From Verrucomicrobiia bacterium (GTDB lineage: Bacteria > Verrucomicrobiota > Verrucomicrobiia > Palsa-1439): a stretch of 64,000 bases of DNA. Position 1 is the first letter of the stretch; the number at the start of each line of letters is the position of its first letter. The position numbers and the translations under genes were made by a program. Shown piece by piece: positions 30,521 through 38,854 of this stretch. The stretch covers positions 62,001 through 126,000 of the forward strand of contig JAJVHY010000012.1 of NCBI GenBank assembly GCA_022072455.1, given 5' to 3'. The notes below the pieces were generated by a model that was given only the letters and a program-made list of their open reading frames with translations, was not told the origin of the DNA and made no database searches.

Positions 30521-32010
30521 TCCTTTACTAACTCGTGGGACATGGCATATAAGCCATTGAAAAGGCAGTCACTTGCAACGGTTCTAATTCCTTTTTTCCC
30601 GTCTCGCATGAATCCCTGAGGACTTAGAACCGCAAGCAATCGCCGCTTCTGCTCAATGGAAAGCTGATTGTAGAGCGCGGCGGCGTTGGACATCACAAAG
30701 CAGGCAGTGTTGAGCGTGGCCTCAATGTCGATCTCGTCACTCTGACAATCGTGCATTGCTACTTTCGCGGTGAGTAGTTGCTCCTCCAGTTTGGCGCGGC
30801 GAGAGGTGTAAACGTCTTTGGTGATTGCTTCCTGCTCAATGAAAAGATCGTCGAGCCGTTGGAGTTTCTTTTCGATGTCCTCCACTGCTCCCTGACTCGC
30901 CGTTGCCCCAAGCATGGCTACATCGCGCTTCTGCTGCCATGCCCTGAGCACACTCTTGCGAAAATACTTCACGAAACCAGGCTTGGTTTGCCACTGCTCC
31001 AAATACTTCTCGAAGTCGGTCTCGAGCACGTCCTTTTTCACCGAGGTCTTGCGGACACACTTGCTATTCCAACAAGCGTAATAGGCGTAGTGGGTACCGC
31101 TGCGACCTTTGGCGTTGTACCCGGTCAACAGACTGCCGCAGCACTCACAACGAAACGAGCCGCGCAACGGGAAAAGTGGATTGTCGCGGAGATGGGTGGC
31201 CGGGGTGTTGAACTTGCGTTCCTGAACAATGAGTTGAACCCGGTCGAAAATTTCTTCGCTGACAATCGGAGTGAAGTTGCCGGTTACCTTCTGCCCCCAT
31301 GCCTTGACGTTGAGTCTGCCGGTGTAAATCGGATTGGCGAGAACTTGCACAAAGGTTCCTAGCGTGACCCTATTGCCGCGCGCAGTTCGCAGTCCCATCG
31401 AGGTGACTTTCCTCAGCACTTGCGTTTTGGTGTATTGGCCGGAGGCGTACAACTTAAATGCATGGCGAATCAGCGGGGCGCGTTGCGGGTCATGGGCGAG
31501 TGTCGGCTCGTTATTGGTGTTGCGTGTGCGGAGGTAGCCTATGGGCGCATTGAACGGCCAGCGGCCTTTTTCAATCGCCATCTTCATGCCGGCCACGGTG
31601 CGATCACCACGCATATTGTTGTCGAGTTCAGCCACTGCCGCCATGACTGTCTCGAAGAACTTGCCGGTGCTCGTTTCCTCAATCGGTTCGCTAACAGAAC
31701 GCAAGCTCGCGCCATATTCGCTGAGTTTCAATCTGACGGCGAGATGATCAGATGTGTTACGGGCAAAGCGGCTGAGATTATAAACAACTACCGCCCCCAC
31801 CCTCCCCGCATTGTCCCGGCAGTAGGTCAACATGGCCTGCAACGCTGGCCGATTGGTCGTTGCGGCTGACTCGCCTTCCTCGGTAAATACCTTTGCGACT
31901 TCCCAGCTGCTACGCTCACAAAAACGTTCGCACTCGCGGCGTTGGGTTTCCAAACTGAGATTCTTGACCTGCTCCTCGCTGCTGACACGAATGTAGATAA
32001 CTGCTTTCAC
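30499..32010 (-). CDS. Large serine recombinase (site-specific integrase)
   Basis: A 503-residue recombinase. The catalytic resolvase domain starts MKAVIYIRVSSEEQ (nucleophilic Ser in RVSS). A Recombinase domain (PFNAPIGYL, NPIYTGRL), a zinc ribbon (FRCECCGSLLTGYNA ... ACWNSKC) and a coiled-coil C-terminus follow. The last codons (GVTDGI) are encoded on the reverse strand of the 3' half of tRNA-His, so the gene reads into the tRNA. This marks an element boundary or attachment site. The start overlaps the small upstream ORF by 4 nt. Confidence 0.93.
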   Translation of the reverse strand: MKAVIYIRVSSEEQVKNLSLETQRRECERFCERSSWEVAKVFTEEGESAATTNRPALQAMLTYCRDNAGRVGAVVVYNLSRFARNTSDHLAVRLKLSEYGASLRSVSEPIEETSTGKFFETVMAAVAELDNNMRGDRTVAGMKMAIEKGRWPFNAPIGYLRTRNTNNEPTLAHDPQRAPLIRHAFKLYASGQYTKTQVLRKVTSMGLRTARGNRVTLGTFVQVLANPIYTGRLNVKAWGQKVTGNFTPIVSEEIFDRVQLIVQERKFNTPATHLRDNPLFPLRGSFRCECCGSLLTGYNAKGRSGTHYAYYACWNSKCVRKTSVKKDVLETDFEKYLEQWQTKPGFVKYFRKSVLRAWQQKRDVAMLGATASQGAVEDIEKKLQRLDDLFIEQEAITKDVYTSRRAKLEEQLLTAKVAMHDCQSDEIDIEATLNTACFVMSNAAALYNQLSIEQKRRLLAVLSPQGFMRDGKKGIRTVASDCLFNGLYAMSHELVKDGVTDGI

Positions 32011-32174
32011 TTTGCCGCCCTCCGCTTTGCTGCGTTGACTTTTCTCGCTTTGGCAGCCAGCGCAGAGATGCGCATGTAGTAGTCTTTGCCGCCCCGGAGC
32101 TTGGCCTTACCAGTCCCGGCCTTGCCGCCCTTCCTGGCTATCTGTTTTAGGTATCGTTTGACTGCCTCTTCCAT
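32007..32174 (-). CDS. Small basic protein next to the recombinase
   Basis: From MEEAVKRYLKQIARKG the frame has 55 residues, strongly basic (KGGKAGTGKAKLRGGKDYYM, KARKVNAAKRRAAK). An upstream ATG (32198) gives 63 residues. Similar short basic proteins accompany integrases in many bacterial elements; it may be a DNA-binding accessory factor. It overlaps the recombinase start (ATGA) and follows another small ORF. Confidence 0.6.
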   Translation of the reverse strand: MEEAVKRYLKQIARKGGKAGTGKAKLRGGKDYYMRISALAAKARKVNAAKRRAAK

Positions 32175-32225
32175 GTTGCCTCCCGTTGGCGAGAACATAT
32201 CACAAGCGGGTTGCTATGGCAACAT

Positions 32226-32411
32226 CTAAGCAGCTTTCTGTTGGTGACGCGCCTTTATGGCCTGCCGGTGCTTCTCAATACAGTTGTCGATCACCATTTC
32301 AGCCATGATATCCAACGCGGCGACAATTCGAGCAAGCTGCTCATCAGTCATGCCATCGGCATCCTCGCCGATAATCTGCCGGGCTTCTTGAATTGTGGTC
32401 GTGCTGATCAT
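32226..32411 (-). CDS. Small hypothetical protein upstream of the recombinase
   Basis: A 61-residue acidic frame, MISTTTIQEARQIIGEDADG then MTDEQLARIVAALDIMAEMV and a basic tail (KHRQAIKARHQQKAA). The helix-rich pattern is compatible with an excisionase-like or regulatory partner of the recombinase. No known family. It is probably the first gene of the small recombinase operon. Confidence 0.5.
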   Translation of the reverse strand: MISTTTIQEARQIIGEDADGMTDEQLARIVAALDIMAEMVIDNCIEKHRQAIKARHQQKAA

Positions 32412-32551
32412 GTTACGTCAAAGGGATGGGCGCGGAGCGTAAACGCATGCCCCCCCCCCGCGCCGGGCGCAGGGGCGACCGCCAGAAACTCCTGACATAG
32501 GGACGCAACCGTGCTTGGTCATTTCGCCCCTCCATCAATCTCCCCACCGAG

Positions 32552-35020
32552 CTAAAGCCTCCGCAGGATTTCCTGATATTCATTATCGTCCACCTGAAGC
32601 TGGTCGGGGCTCGCCATGAGTTGGCCCTCAAAGTTTGCGAGGATTTCGCTGCACACGAGGGTAAACTGCAGCTGCTCTTTCTGTATGCTGCCGATCAGCG
32701 TGACCAATGTAAATCGCCGCTCACGCCTCTGCTCGTCACCGCGCAACATCTGAAGCTGAATCCGCGCGGATTTGAATCGCTTCACCGGTGCATCGAGAGG
32801 CACATCAAAATCAGTCTGCATCAGGACCTGATCATCCTCCAGGAGTAGGAGCGAGGCAGCGCACACTACATTTGGCGCGAGGATGCCGACCCCTACCTCC
32901 AGCGCCGGGGCGATGCTCCGGTGTTCGGCAACTGACAGTGTCACGGAATTCCTCACCGAGCTGCCGCGCTTGGTTTGTGCATTCAAAACCAGCTTGGTCA
33001 CGGTCACCTGCTCCAGCACTTCCGTAGCCGATGCCACATGAAACGGAAAACTCGTAATCTCCCGCTCGCTAATGCGGATAATTAACCGGTACAGACCGGG
33101 ATCTTCCGCCAGTTCAGTTCCCCGGACTTGCACCACCAGTTTCGGCAATCGAACCGGCTCCGGTCGCAACACGAATTGAAGTTGGGCAATCTTCCTGAGA
33201 CCGGCAACACCGCCGGACAAGTGAACGTCCGCCACCACCGGCACCTCCGGTAGGAACCGGTTGAAGCCAGCGGCTCTCAAAGTGAGTTGCGGAATGACCG
33301 CATCACAACTGTCAGCCACAATCTCACTTTGATAGCGCCGACCACTGCACAGAACGTGCAGTTCCTGACCTTCCGCTCGCAAGTTCTGCAGAACCAACTG
33401 CTGAGTGTACGGAACGATCTCATCTTCAGCGAGGATTTGCAGCTTCACTTCCGCAACACGCGTCTGCTGTTTCTCCAACCGCAGCCGCCAGTGTCCCGGC
33501 AACAACCAACGCTGCTCCGTACGGAGCGGGATTTTCAGACCATTGCAGACGTTCTTACCGGGTTTAGTGCGAAAGTTGACATCCGTGGCAATGCTCTGTC
33601 CGGTATCTTCGTTGAGCAAGACAACCCGTAACCGCCACGCCACCATTGGGACGTCTTCATCAAACCCGTGACCTTCAACGGCAAACTTCGGCAGGATGGC
33701 TTCGTCCGTCGCGAAGATCACGCCGTCAATCGGTTGCGTTTCGCCATCACGGAGTACGTGAATTTGCACAGCGTCGACCACCAGTCCGTCAAGAATGCTG
33801 GCTGTCTTTTCCTGTCGAATTTGTTGCCGGGTCTTGTGGGTAAAAGCGGTCTGGGCCAGAAGACGGTTTTCCAGATGGATGGTGATTTCATAGCGTCCGG
33901 GACCGTGTTGAAGTAGCGTCGGCGTAATCGGAATCGAGAGCTGGTGACGTGGACTGCTGCCTCCCCACGCGGGGATTGATTGGACCTGATGACTGACGCT
34001 CGGCGTTCGTTCATCGCGACTGACCGTAAGAGCGATCAGGAGGTTCTCCTGGGGGAGCAGCGGGTCCGGCGTGGGCAACTCGAATTGGATGACAGCATCG
34101 ATCGTTCGTGAATCCTCGGCGACTACGTCCAACGGGACGACTTTCCCGTGACGGTCCACGACACTCCAATTGCTTTCCCTGACAATCGCGCCCGCCGTCA
34201 GCATCGCCCGGACGGCGGCCTGATACGTGTCGAAGTCGGTAACTTGAACGAGGTTGGATTTGATCAATTGGTTGGCCAACCGGACGCGAAAGATATAGTC
34301 GCCGGCACCATGTCGAAAGATTCCCGAGCTACCGATCTTCTCGCTCCAAGAACATCGGTCACTGGGGAACGACACTGGGTAAGACCATGACGCTATGCTG
34401 CTGGCACCGTCACCAACGGACGCCAATTCTAGGCTCATTACCAAGCCCATCTCGGTGAGCAACTGCCGATGTTCGGCATTCGGCAGGCTCCACTCGAGAT
34501 CGTATTCCAATTGAGCGACCTGATCGTGAACACGGTTGCATTCGACACGGTAATCCACGAATCGAGCCACTAGCGTCGCGCGATGAATAAGAATTTCTTT
34601 AGCCAGAGCGGCCCGGTCCACGCATTGGAAACGTAACTCCTCGACTGTCCGACCGTTGTCGCGACAAATGACCCTTAACACAAACCCAGACTCCCTGACG
34701 ACCGGCGCACCAGCGATCACGATTGTGAAGACTGAACCATGCTCCGTCGACTGTTCCCGGGTGGTTACTTCCCAGCCTTCGTGCACGCCTCGTCCCTCCT
34801 GATTTGACAAAACAAATTCCAACTGATTGCGACGGGGCCAGCCTATTCGTGGCCAGCGAACCTGTAGTTTGATCTCCAGCGCCTGGGAGTCGTCCAAGTA
34901 TTCACGAGCGAGCGTATAGCGTCTGGCCTCGGTGATCGACGTGCACCGAGACTCCAACAGTTTCACCCCAAACAAATAGGTGAAGAAATCCTGCAACACC
35001 TTTTGAATCGCTGCCATCAT
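32552..35020 (-). CDS. 822-residue Ig-like repeat protein of the E1-E2-JAB operon
   Basis: I do not recognise a named family. Repeated beta-sandwich segments share the pattern Gly-x-Tyr/Trp, an alternating hydrophobic strand, then a second strand: GDYIFRVRLANQLIKSN (about 240-256), GRYEITIHLENRLLAQT (375-391), GHWRLRLEKQQTRVAEVK (515-532) and GLYRLIIRISEREITSF (650-666). There is no signal peptide and no membrane helix. It is the last gene of the operon, 14 nt downstream of the E1-like gene, so it may be a large scaffold or the target of conjugation. Inference only. Confidence 0.75.
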   Translation of the reverse strand: MMAAIQKVLQDFFTYLFGVKLLESRCTSITEARRYTLAREYLDDSQALEIKLQVRWPRIGWPRRNQLEFVLSNQEGRGVHEGWEVTTREQSTEHGSVFTIVIAGAPVVRESGFVLRVICRDNGRTVEELRFQCVDRAALAKEILIHRATLVARFVDYRVECNRVHDQVAQLEYDLEWSLPNAEHRQLLTEMGLVMSLELASVGDGASSIASWSYPVSFPSDRCSWSEKIGSSGIFRHGAGDYIFRVRLANQLIKSNLVQVTDFDTYQAAVRAMLTAGAIVRESNWSVVDRHGKVVPLDVVAEDSRTIDAVIQFELPTPDPLLPQENLLIALTVSRDERTPSVSHQVQSIPAWGGSSPRHQLSIPITPTLLQHGPGRYEITIHLENRLLAQTAFTHKTRQQIRQEKTASILDGLVVDAVQIHVLRDGETQPIDGVIFATDEAILPKFAVEGHGFDEDVPMVAWRLRVVLLNEDTGQSIATDVNFRTKPGKNVCNGLKIPLRTEQRWLLPGHWRLRLEKQQTRVAEVKLQILAEDEIVPYTQQLVLQNLRAEGQELHVLCSGRRYQSEIVADSCDAVIPQLTLRAAGFNRFLPEVPVVADVHLSGGVAGLRKIAQLQFVLRPEPVRLPKLVVQVRGTELAEDPGLYRLIIRISEREITSFPFHVASATEVLEQVTVTKLVLNAQTKRGSSVRNSVTLSVAEHRSIAPALEVGVGILAPNVVCAASLLLLEDDQVLMQTDFDVPLDAPVKRFKSARIQLQMLRGDEQRRERRFTLVTLIGSIQKEQLQFTLVCSEILANFEGQLMASPDQLQVDDNEYQEILRRL

Positions 35021-35034
35021 GTTGAATTCACTGA

Positions 35035-35949
35035 CTACTCAGTTGGGTTCACCGTCGCAGTGTGTTGAGCTTGTGCCTCCAGAGCGTGAAGAATGCGGTT
35101 CGCTTCGGAGCTAACGGTGGTGGAACTGGCGCCGCAGACAAGGCACTCAGGGTCGCGCGGCACACTGAAAAACTCGCAATGCAATGGTCGACCAAGGACA
35201 ACATCACCGGTAAGTGGCCGGTTACAGAACACACAAAGATTGACCGTTCTGGGAATCCCGGTCAGATCGGGGTCACCGGCCAACAAAATGTGAAGGCCAA
35301 TCCGTGCCTGAATCAGCGCGATCTGTTCAATATCCAGATTCAGCGCACACGTTGATTGAATCTCAGCAACATCAAGATTGTTATAATCTATACTCCGTGG
35401 TTTGACCGGAGCCTGACGCGTCAACTGGAGGTGATCCGCGATGCAAGCGTAGCAGGCGGCCTGAGGACTGGCGATGGTGACTTCCCCGCCAATCCCTCCG
35501 TCATACACGCCGCCGGCAACCTGCGGGACACCGGCAGCCACGGCACACTCGTTAATGCAGTGCCGGGCGGGCTCGTTGTCGACGCAGACCATGATGAGTT
35601 GGGGAGACACGCTCCGAACCAATGCCAAGAACTCTTTCTGCTGCGTTGTCACATCCAAATTGACCGTCGTAACGCGACTCGCGGGATTCAGGTCTCGGAG
35701 ATGACTGGCAACCGCTTCATTTTTCAGTTGCCCGAGTACCGGATAACCCAATGGGAAACGAATAATGTTGTGTTCTTCCACTCGCTCGTTCGGCAAATCC
35801 ACCAAAACCAACTCAACGCCAATCCGTCCGAGTTCAATGGCGATGCGGGAACCACCGGATCCCAGCCCTACCACGATGACGCGTGTATTCTGCAGCCGCG
35901 CCGGTTGAAGAATCCCCACGATGCGTCGGTAATAGATCTCCGCATTCAT
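35035..35949 (-). CDS. E1-like ubiquitin-activating enzyme (ThiF/MoeB/HesA superfamily)
   Basis: Adenylates the C-terminus of a ubiquitin-like protein. The 304-residue protein has the Rossmann loop VVGLGSGGSR (GxGxxG at 28-33), the acidic residue at the end of strand 2 (VLVDLP, D51), the NIIRF motif (R64), K76 in GQLKNEAV and D124 in CVDNEPAR, all expected for an active adenylating site. C201 in QSTCALN or the CYAC at 166-169 could be the thioester cysteine. Two CxxC pairs (239/242 and 269/272) suggest a zinc ribbon. GGAGG precedes the ATG. It lies between the 73-residue protein and the Ig-like protein. Confidence 0.9.
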   Translation of the reverse strand: MNAEIYYRRIVGILQPARLQNTRVIVVGLGSGGSRIAIELGRIGVELVLVDLPNERVEEHNIIRFPLGYPVLGQLKNEAVASHLRDLNPASRVTTVNLDVTTQQKEFLALVRSVSPQLIMVCVDNEPARHCINECAVAAGVPQVAGGVYDGGIGGEVTIASPQAACYACIADHLQLTRQAPVKPRSIDYNNLDVAEIQSTCALNLDIEQIALIQARIGLHILLAGDPDLTGIPRTVNLCVFCNRPLTGDVVLGRPLHCEFFSVPRDPECLVCGASSTTVSSEANRILHALEAQAQHTATVNPTE

Positions 35950-36031
35950 GCTTTGCCTCCGTCAAGCTATTCAATTCATTGGTGGCGAGTGGGAGTGGAA
36001 TCATCCACTCCCACCCTTGTTTAGCCCGCGT

Positions 36032-36253
36032 TCACCGCGGCATTGCATCTCCGTAATGCCGGCCATACCGGACTAACCCAGTTGTGTTCGCGTTGGGCGA
36101 AACCAGATTGACCGGTGTGGTACCTACCACGCCCTTATCCGGGTTGATGACGAGGACCTCGCCCTTGCGTTCGGCCTCGTTGATATTCCACTCCAGTTCG
36201 TCCGCCTTTTGGCGGGGTAATCCAGCAAACGCTGGATCATGCTCACGACTCAT
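36032..36253 (-). CDS. 73-residue orphan in the ubiquitin-like operon, candidate modifier or target
   Basis: Strong start context (GGAAGG 7 nt before the ATG) and a position between the E2 and E1 genes argue for translation. The sequence is hydrophilic: a helix (LPRQKADELEWNINEAERKG), then a beta-like VLVINPDKGVVG and a flexible tail ending RHYGDAMPR. It has no clear beta-grasp fold and no C-terminal Gly-Gly, so it is not an ordinary ubiquitin-like protein. It is the only short gene in the position where a modifier is expected. Function unknown. Confidence 0.7.
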   Translation of the reverse strand: MSREHDPAFAGLPRQKADELEWNINEAERKGEVLVINPDKGVVGTTPVNLVSPNANTTGLVRYGRHYGDAMPR

Positions 36254-36331
36254 GACTGACCTTCCTTTCGTTCGGTTGTGTTGTTTCTTTTCTCGACCCG
36301 GCCCACCGTGGCGCCGAATCGAACACTCGCG

Positions 36332-36727
36332 CTAGCCGGCTGCCTTTGGCCACGTGCCTTTCGACAGATAGACCAGCAGACAAGCAAACCACCGGTGCGC
36401 CGCCGGGATACAGACTGCGGCCGTGTCCCGCGCCGGTTGCCACTCCGACCCAACCCAGTGGTTCGTCCAACAGAGTTCGTTCGCGCCCAGTTGATGCGGC
36501 GAACTCGGCAAGGACTTGACACTAACAATGCGCGGGGCTGAGGCCGGATAATTGCCGGGGTAGATGATGTGGATCGGGAACTCGCGGTCGGATTCCACAA
36601 CTGTGTATTCCCACCCGAGCTGATCTCCCCAACGCTTCAAGACGGCACGGTCACTGAATTTTTGTTCCATGGCACGCACCTCGGCGACCAATCGGTTCTT
36701 GTTGGTTAAGAGTGGATGTTGGGACAT
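36332..36727 (-). CDS. E2-like ubiquitin-conjugating enzyme
   Basis: A 131-residue UBC-fold protein. FPIHIIYPGNYPASAPRIVS (50-69) is the E2 core strand-loop with YPxxxP. The motif NELCWTNHWVGSEWQPA (84-99) matches the prokaryotic E2 pattern, LC followed by W-x-P, so C86 is the likely catalytic cysteine. A terminal W near KGTWPKAAG also fits. SD AAGGA is 7 nt before the start. It lies 15 nt after the JAB gene and before the 73-residue protein. Confidence 0.85.
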   Translation of the reverse strand: MSQHPLLTNKNRLVAEVRAMEQKFSDRAVLKRWGDQLGWEYTVVESDREFPIHIIYPGNYPASAPRIVSVKSLPSSPHQLGANELCWTNHWVGSEWQPARDTAAVCIPAAHRWFACLLVYLSKGTWPKAAG

Positions 36728-36742
36728 GATTGTTCCTTGTGG

Positions 36743-38065
36743 TTATGCACCGAATGGTGGAGGCAGATCCTCCCCGGCGGAGACCGACAGCGGATTCGCC
36801 ATGACAGTCAATGCCAGATGGGCCAGCCAGATATGGCGGCCAATGGCCGGCTGCTCCCACGCGCCGGGAATGTCGCGCACGGCGCCTGCCACATCCTGAA
36901 CCCGCACCTGGAGCGCGCCTGAGTTTTGACACACCACCTCAATGATCTGTGGACCGTGGGGCGGTTTAATCGTGCAGAGCACTCCATCGTCAGCGGTTTG
37001 CAGTGAAACTTGGGCTCCTAGTTGTCGCAGAACCGCAAAATCAAAGAACGCACTGAACGCACGACCGTTTTCACACAATGCCAGTAACAAAGGAGCGGGT
37101 TGAACCAATGGGATGTCTACCAGGCAGGGCTTAACCTTGACGTATTGATAGTTCGTCGCGTCCGCCATGATAAACAAATCGACTTTCAGGTTCTGGTAGT
37201 ACGTGCTCCGCGCATCCTGTTTCGGATTATTGATTGTGATGATGCCGAACAGGAGTGCCTTGGAAGGTGCGGTTTGCACTGATTGGCGGTCATCCTGCTC
37301 GTCGCCGGAGCTGCACTGGTCGAATTGCCCAGGATGACGGTGAATCATTCCCACATCGACCAGATTGGGATGCTCAATGCGGAGCGCGGCGAGACGCTGG
37401 GTTTGCCAGTGTGTATCGAACAGAATGCTGCCAGTTGAAAAACTCGCCTTGGGGCCGGCTGGAATGAAACCACAAACCCGGATCTCTCGCCGAGTACCTT
37501 CGCTAACAAACTCCCCAACCAGAAGCGCCCCGGCTTCCTGCTCTGGGCCGTGTTTTTGCAGAAACCCGGTGAGATACGCGTGGAGACTCGGAATCAAGTG
37601 CTCGGACAGAATAACCTTGGGAAGCACGCCCGGTTGTACTTCGGGTGCCGGGACGTGGTCTTGCGATGGATGCTTTGGAACCGTGGCGGGCGCAGTTGTC
37701 GTCCGCCCCAGGATGGACACACTCTCTGTTGGTGAACCATGATGGCCAACCGGTACGTCGGATTGGACGGATGGAACGGCACGATCGCATGGTTGCCGGC
37801 ATTGTCGGCAGCCTGCTTGTCGACAGTCGGTTCGCCGCAACAAATACAGAAACCCCAGCACGAAGGTGACTAGCTCAGTTAGTGCCAATAGAAACGCGGC
37901 GATGGCAAATGCGTTACAACCGGGACACGCCAGACTGGCGACTGGCTCCTCAAGCCAAATTCGCCAGAATTCACTCGCCGGCAAAAACGGCAGACCAGCG
38001 AATGTACCGAACAGCCCTGACCGTACTAGGAATCCGGTGGGGATGAGGTTCGGAAGTTTCCTCAT
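36743..38065 (-). CDS. Membrane-anchored JAB/JAMM metallopeptidase (deubiquitinase-like)
   Basis: Starting at MRKLPNLIPTGFLVRSG (GGAG upstream) the protein has 440 residues. A transmembrane segment near the N-terminus (AFAIAAFLLALTELVTFVLG, about 52-71) anchors it. The JAMM zinc motif is intact: HRHPGQFDQCSSGD with H242, H244, S252 and D255, and Glu177 upstream (EQEAGALLVGEF). The C-terminal 130 residues have no recognised fold. Enzymes of this type remove ubiquitin-like proteins from targets or process their tails. It follows a small membrane protein and precedes the E2 gene. Confidence 0.9.
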   Translation of the reverse strand: MRKLPNLIPTGFLVRSGLFGTFAGLPFLPASEFWRIWLEEPVASLACPGCNAFAIAAFLLALTELVTFVLGFLYLLRRTDCRQAGCRQCRQPCDRAVPSVQSDVPVGHHGSPTESVSILGRTTTAPATVPKHPSQDHVPAPEVQPGVLPKVILSEHLIPSLHAYLTGFLQKHGPEQEAGALLVGEFVSEGTRREIRVCGFIPAGPKASFSTGSILFDTHWQTQRLAALRIEHPNLVDVGMIHRHPGQFDQCSSGDEQDDRQSVQTAPSKALLFGIITINNPKQDARSTYYQNLKVDLFIMADATNYQYVKVKPCLVDIPLVQPAPLLLALCENGRAFSAFFDFAVLRQLGAQVSLQTADDGVLCTIKPPHGPQIIEVVCQNSGALQVRVQDVAGAVRDIPGAWEQPAIGRHIWLAHLALTVMANPLSVSAGEDLPPPFGA

Positions 38066-38171
38066 GGCGTTGCTCCGAGTGATAAGTTCACCGATTGATG
38101 AAAGTCGCCACTGGCTGCGCAGGGCCCGAGTGAGGTTATGCTCCGGCCAGCCTGGATTGTGGCGTGGGTGC

Positions 38172-38393
38172 TCATTTTCCTTGGGTGGTGAGAATCTTGA
38201 CGATGGCGACAAGAACCAGGCCGATTAGCCCCAGAACGAATAGGCCAATTGTCTTCTCGTCGGTCGTGTGACCGGGACCGATTTGTTTTAGGCCAGTCAG
38301 CGCTCCGGCGATTTGCGGCCCATTACTCGCCAGCAGTACGAGAACGATAATGACGAGAATCAGGGCGATTATGTTCCGCCATTGAATTTGCAT
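38172..38393 (-). CDS. Small two-helix membrane protein
   Basis: A 73-residue protein with two hydrophobic helices (NIIALILVIIVLVLLAS and TIGLFVLGLIGLVLVAIVKI) joined by a short polar loop. AAGGAG is 7 nt before the ATG; the start overlaps the 3' end of the nuclease-like gene by 25 nt. Probably a membrane subunit in the same operon as the JAB protein. Function unknown. Confidence 0.75.
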   Translation of the reverse strand: MQIQWRNIIALILVIIVLVLLASNGPQIAGALTGLKQIGPGHTTDEKTIGLFVLGLIGLVLVAIVKILTTQGK

Positions 38394-38854
38394 GGTCGGC
38401 TCCTTTCTGAGGATGTGGTTGCTGAGGTGATTGTTGGATGTATTAATGTCGTGTCGACATTCAGGACGGACTTTAAAAGACTTTTATTGCGAAGTGCCTC
38501 CAACACAGCGCCCACCGTCAGACAAAATACCGACAACTTCAGGGGACGACGGGTAGTTTGGCGGTCAGTCAGTTTTTGCCGAACGGTGCGCGCCAGTTGC
38601 TCATTGGGGACGACGATCAGCAGCAGGACTGCATGCATCGCCTGGGCCTTGGCGACATCCCAGTAAATGCGTTCGGCTGTCAGTTCGATCTCACAGGCGA
38701 TGCGGCGACCACCGCAAGTCACCATCAGATCGACGTAGCCTTCGAGTGCCGAGGTCACAATTCGATATTCCCGACACACCTCCGCCCCGCTGGCACGGAA
38801 GGCATGCTCGACGCGAGCCGCGAGCACTTGATTATGAAGAAAACCGCCTCTCAT
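38369..38854 (-). CDS. PD-(D/E)XK-like nuclease domain protein
   Basis: A 161-residue protein. The core VTSALEGYVDLMVTCGGRRI (D42) followed by ACEIEL (E55, E57) has the spacing of a restriction-endonuclease-like active site, with the usual ExK lysine replaced by Glu. Similar domains occur in archaeal and bacterial proteins next to HerA-type ATPases. It overlaps the HerA-type gene by 4 nt (ATGA). Whether it is catalytically active is open. Confidence 0.6.
   Translation of the reverse strand: MRGGFLHNQVLAARVEHAFRASGAEVCREYRIVTSALEGYVDLMVTCGGRRIACEIELTAERIYWDVAKAQAMHAVLLLIVVPNEQLARTVRQKLTDRQTTRRPLKLSVFCLTVGAVLEALRNKSLLKSVLNVDTTLIHPTITSATTSSERSRPCKFNGGT

Noticed and set aside
35035-36727. Reading the locus as a CBASS type II system
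   Set aside because: E1/E2/JAB resemble Cap2/Cap3, but no CD-NTase or Cap effector gene is seen beside them, and the E1 and E2 are separate genes.
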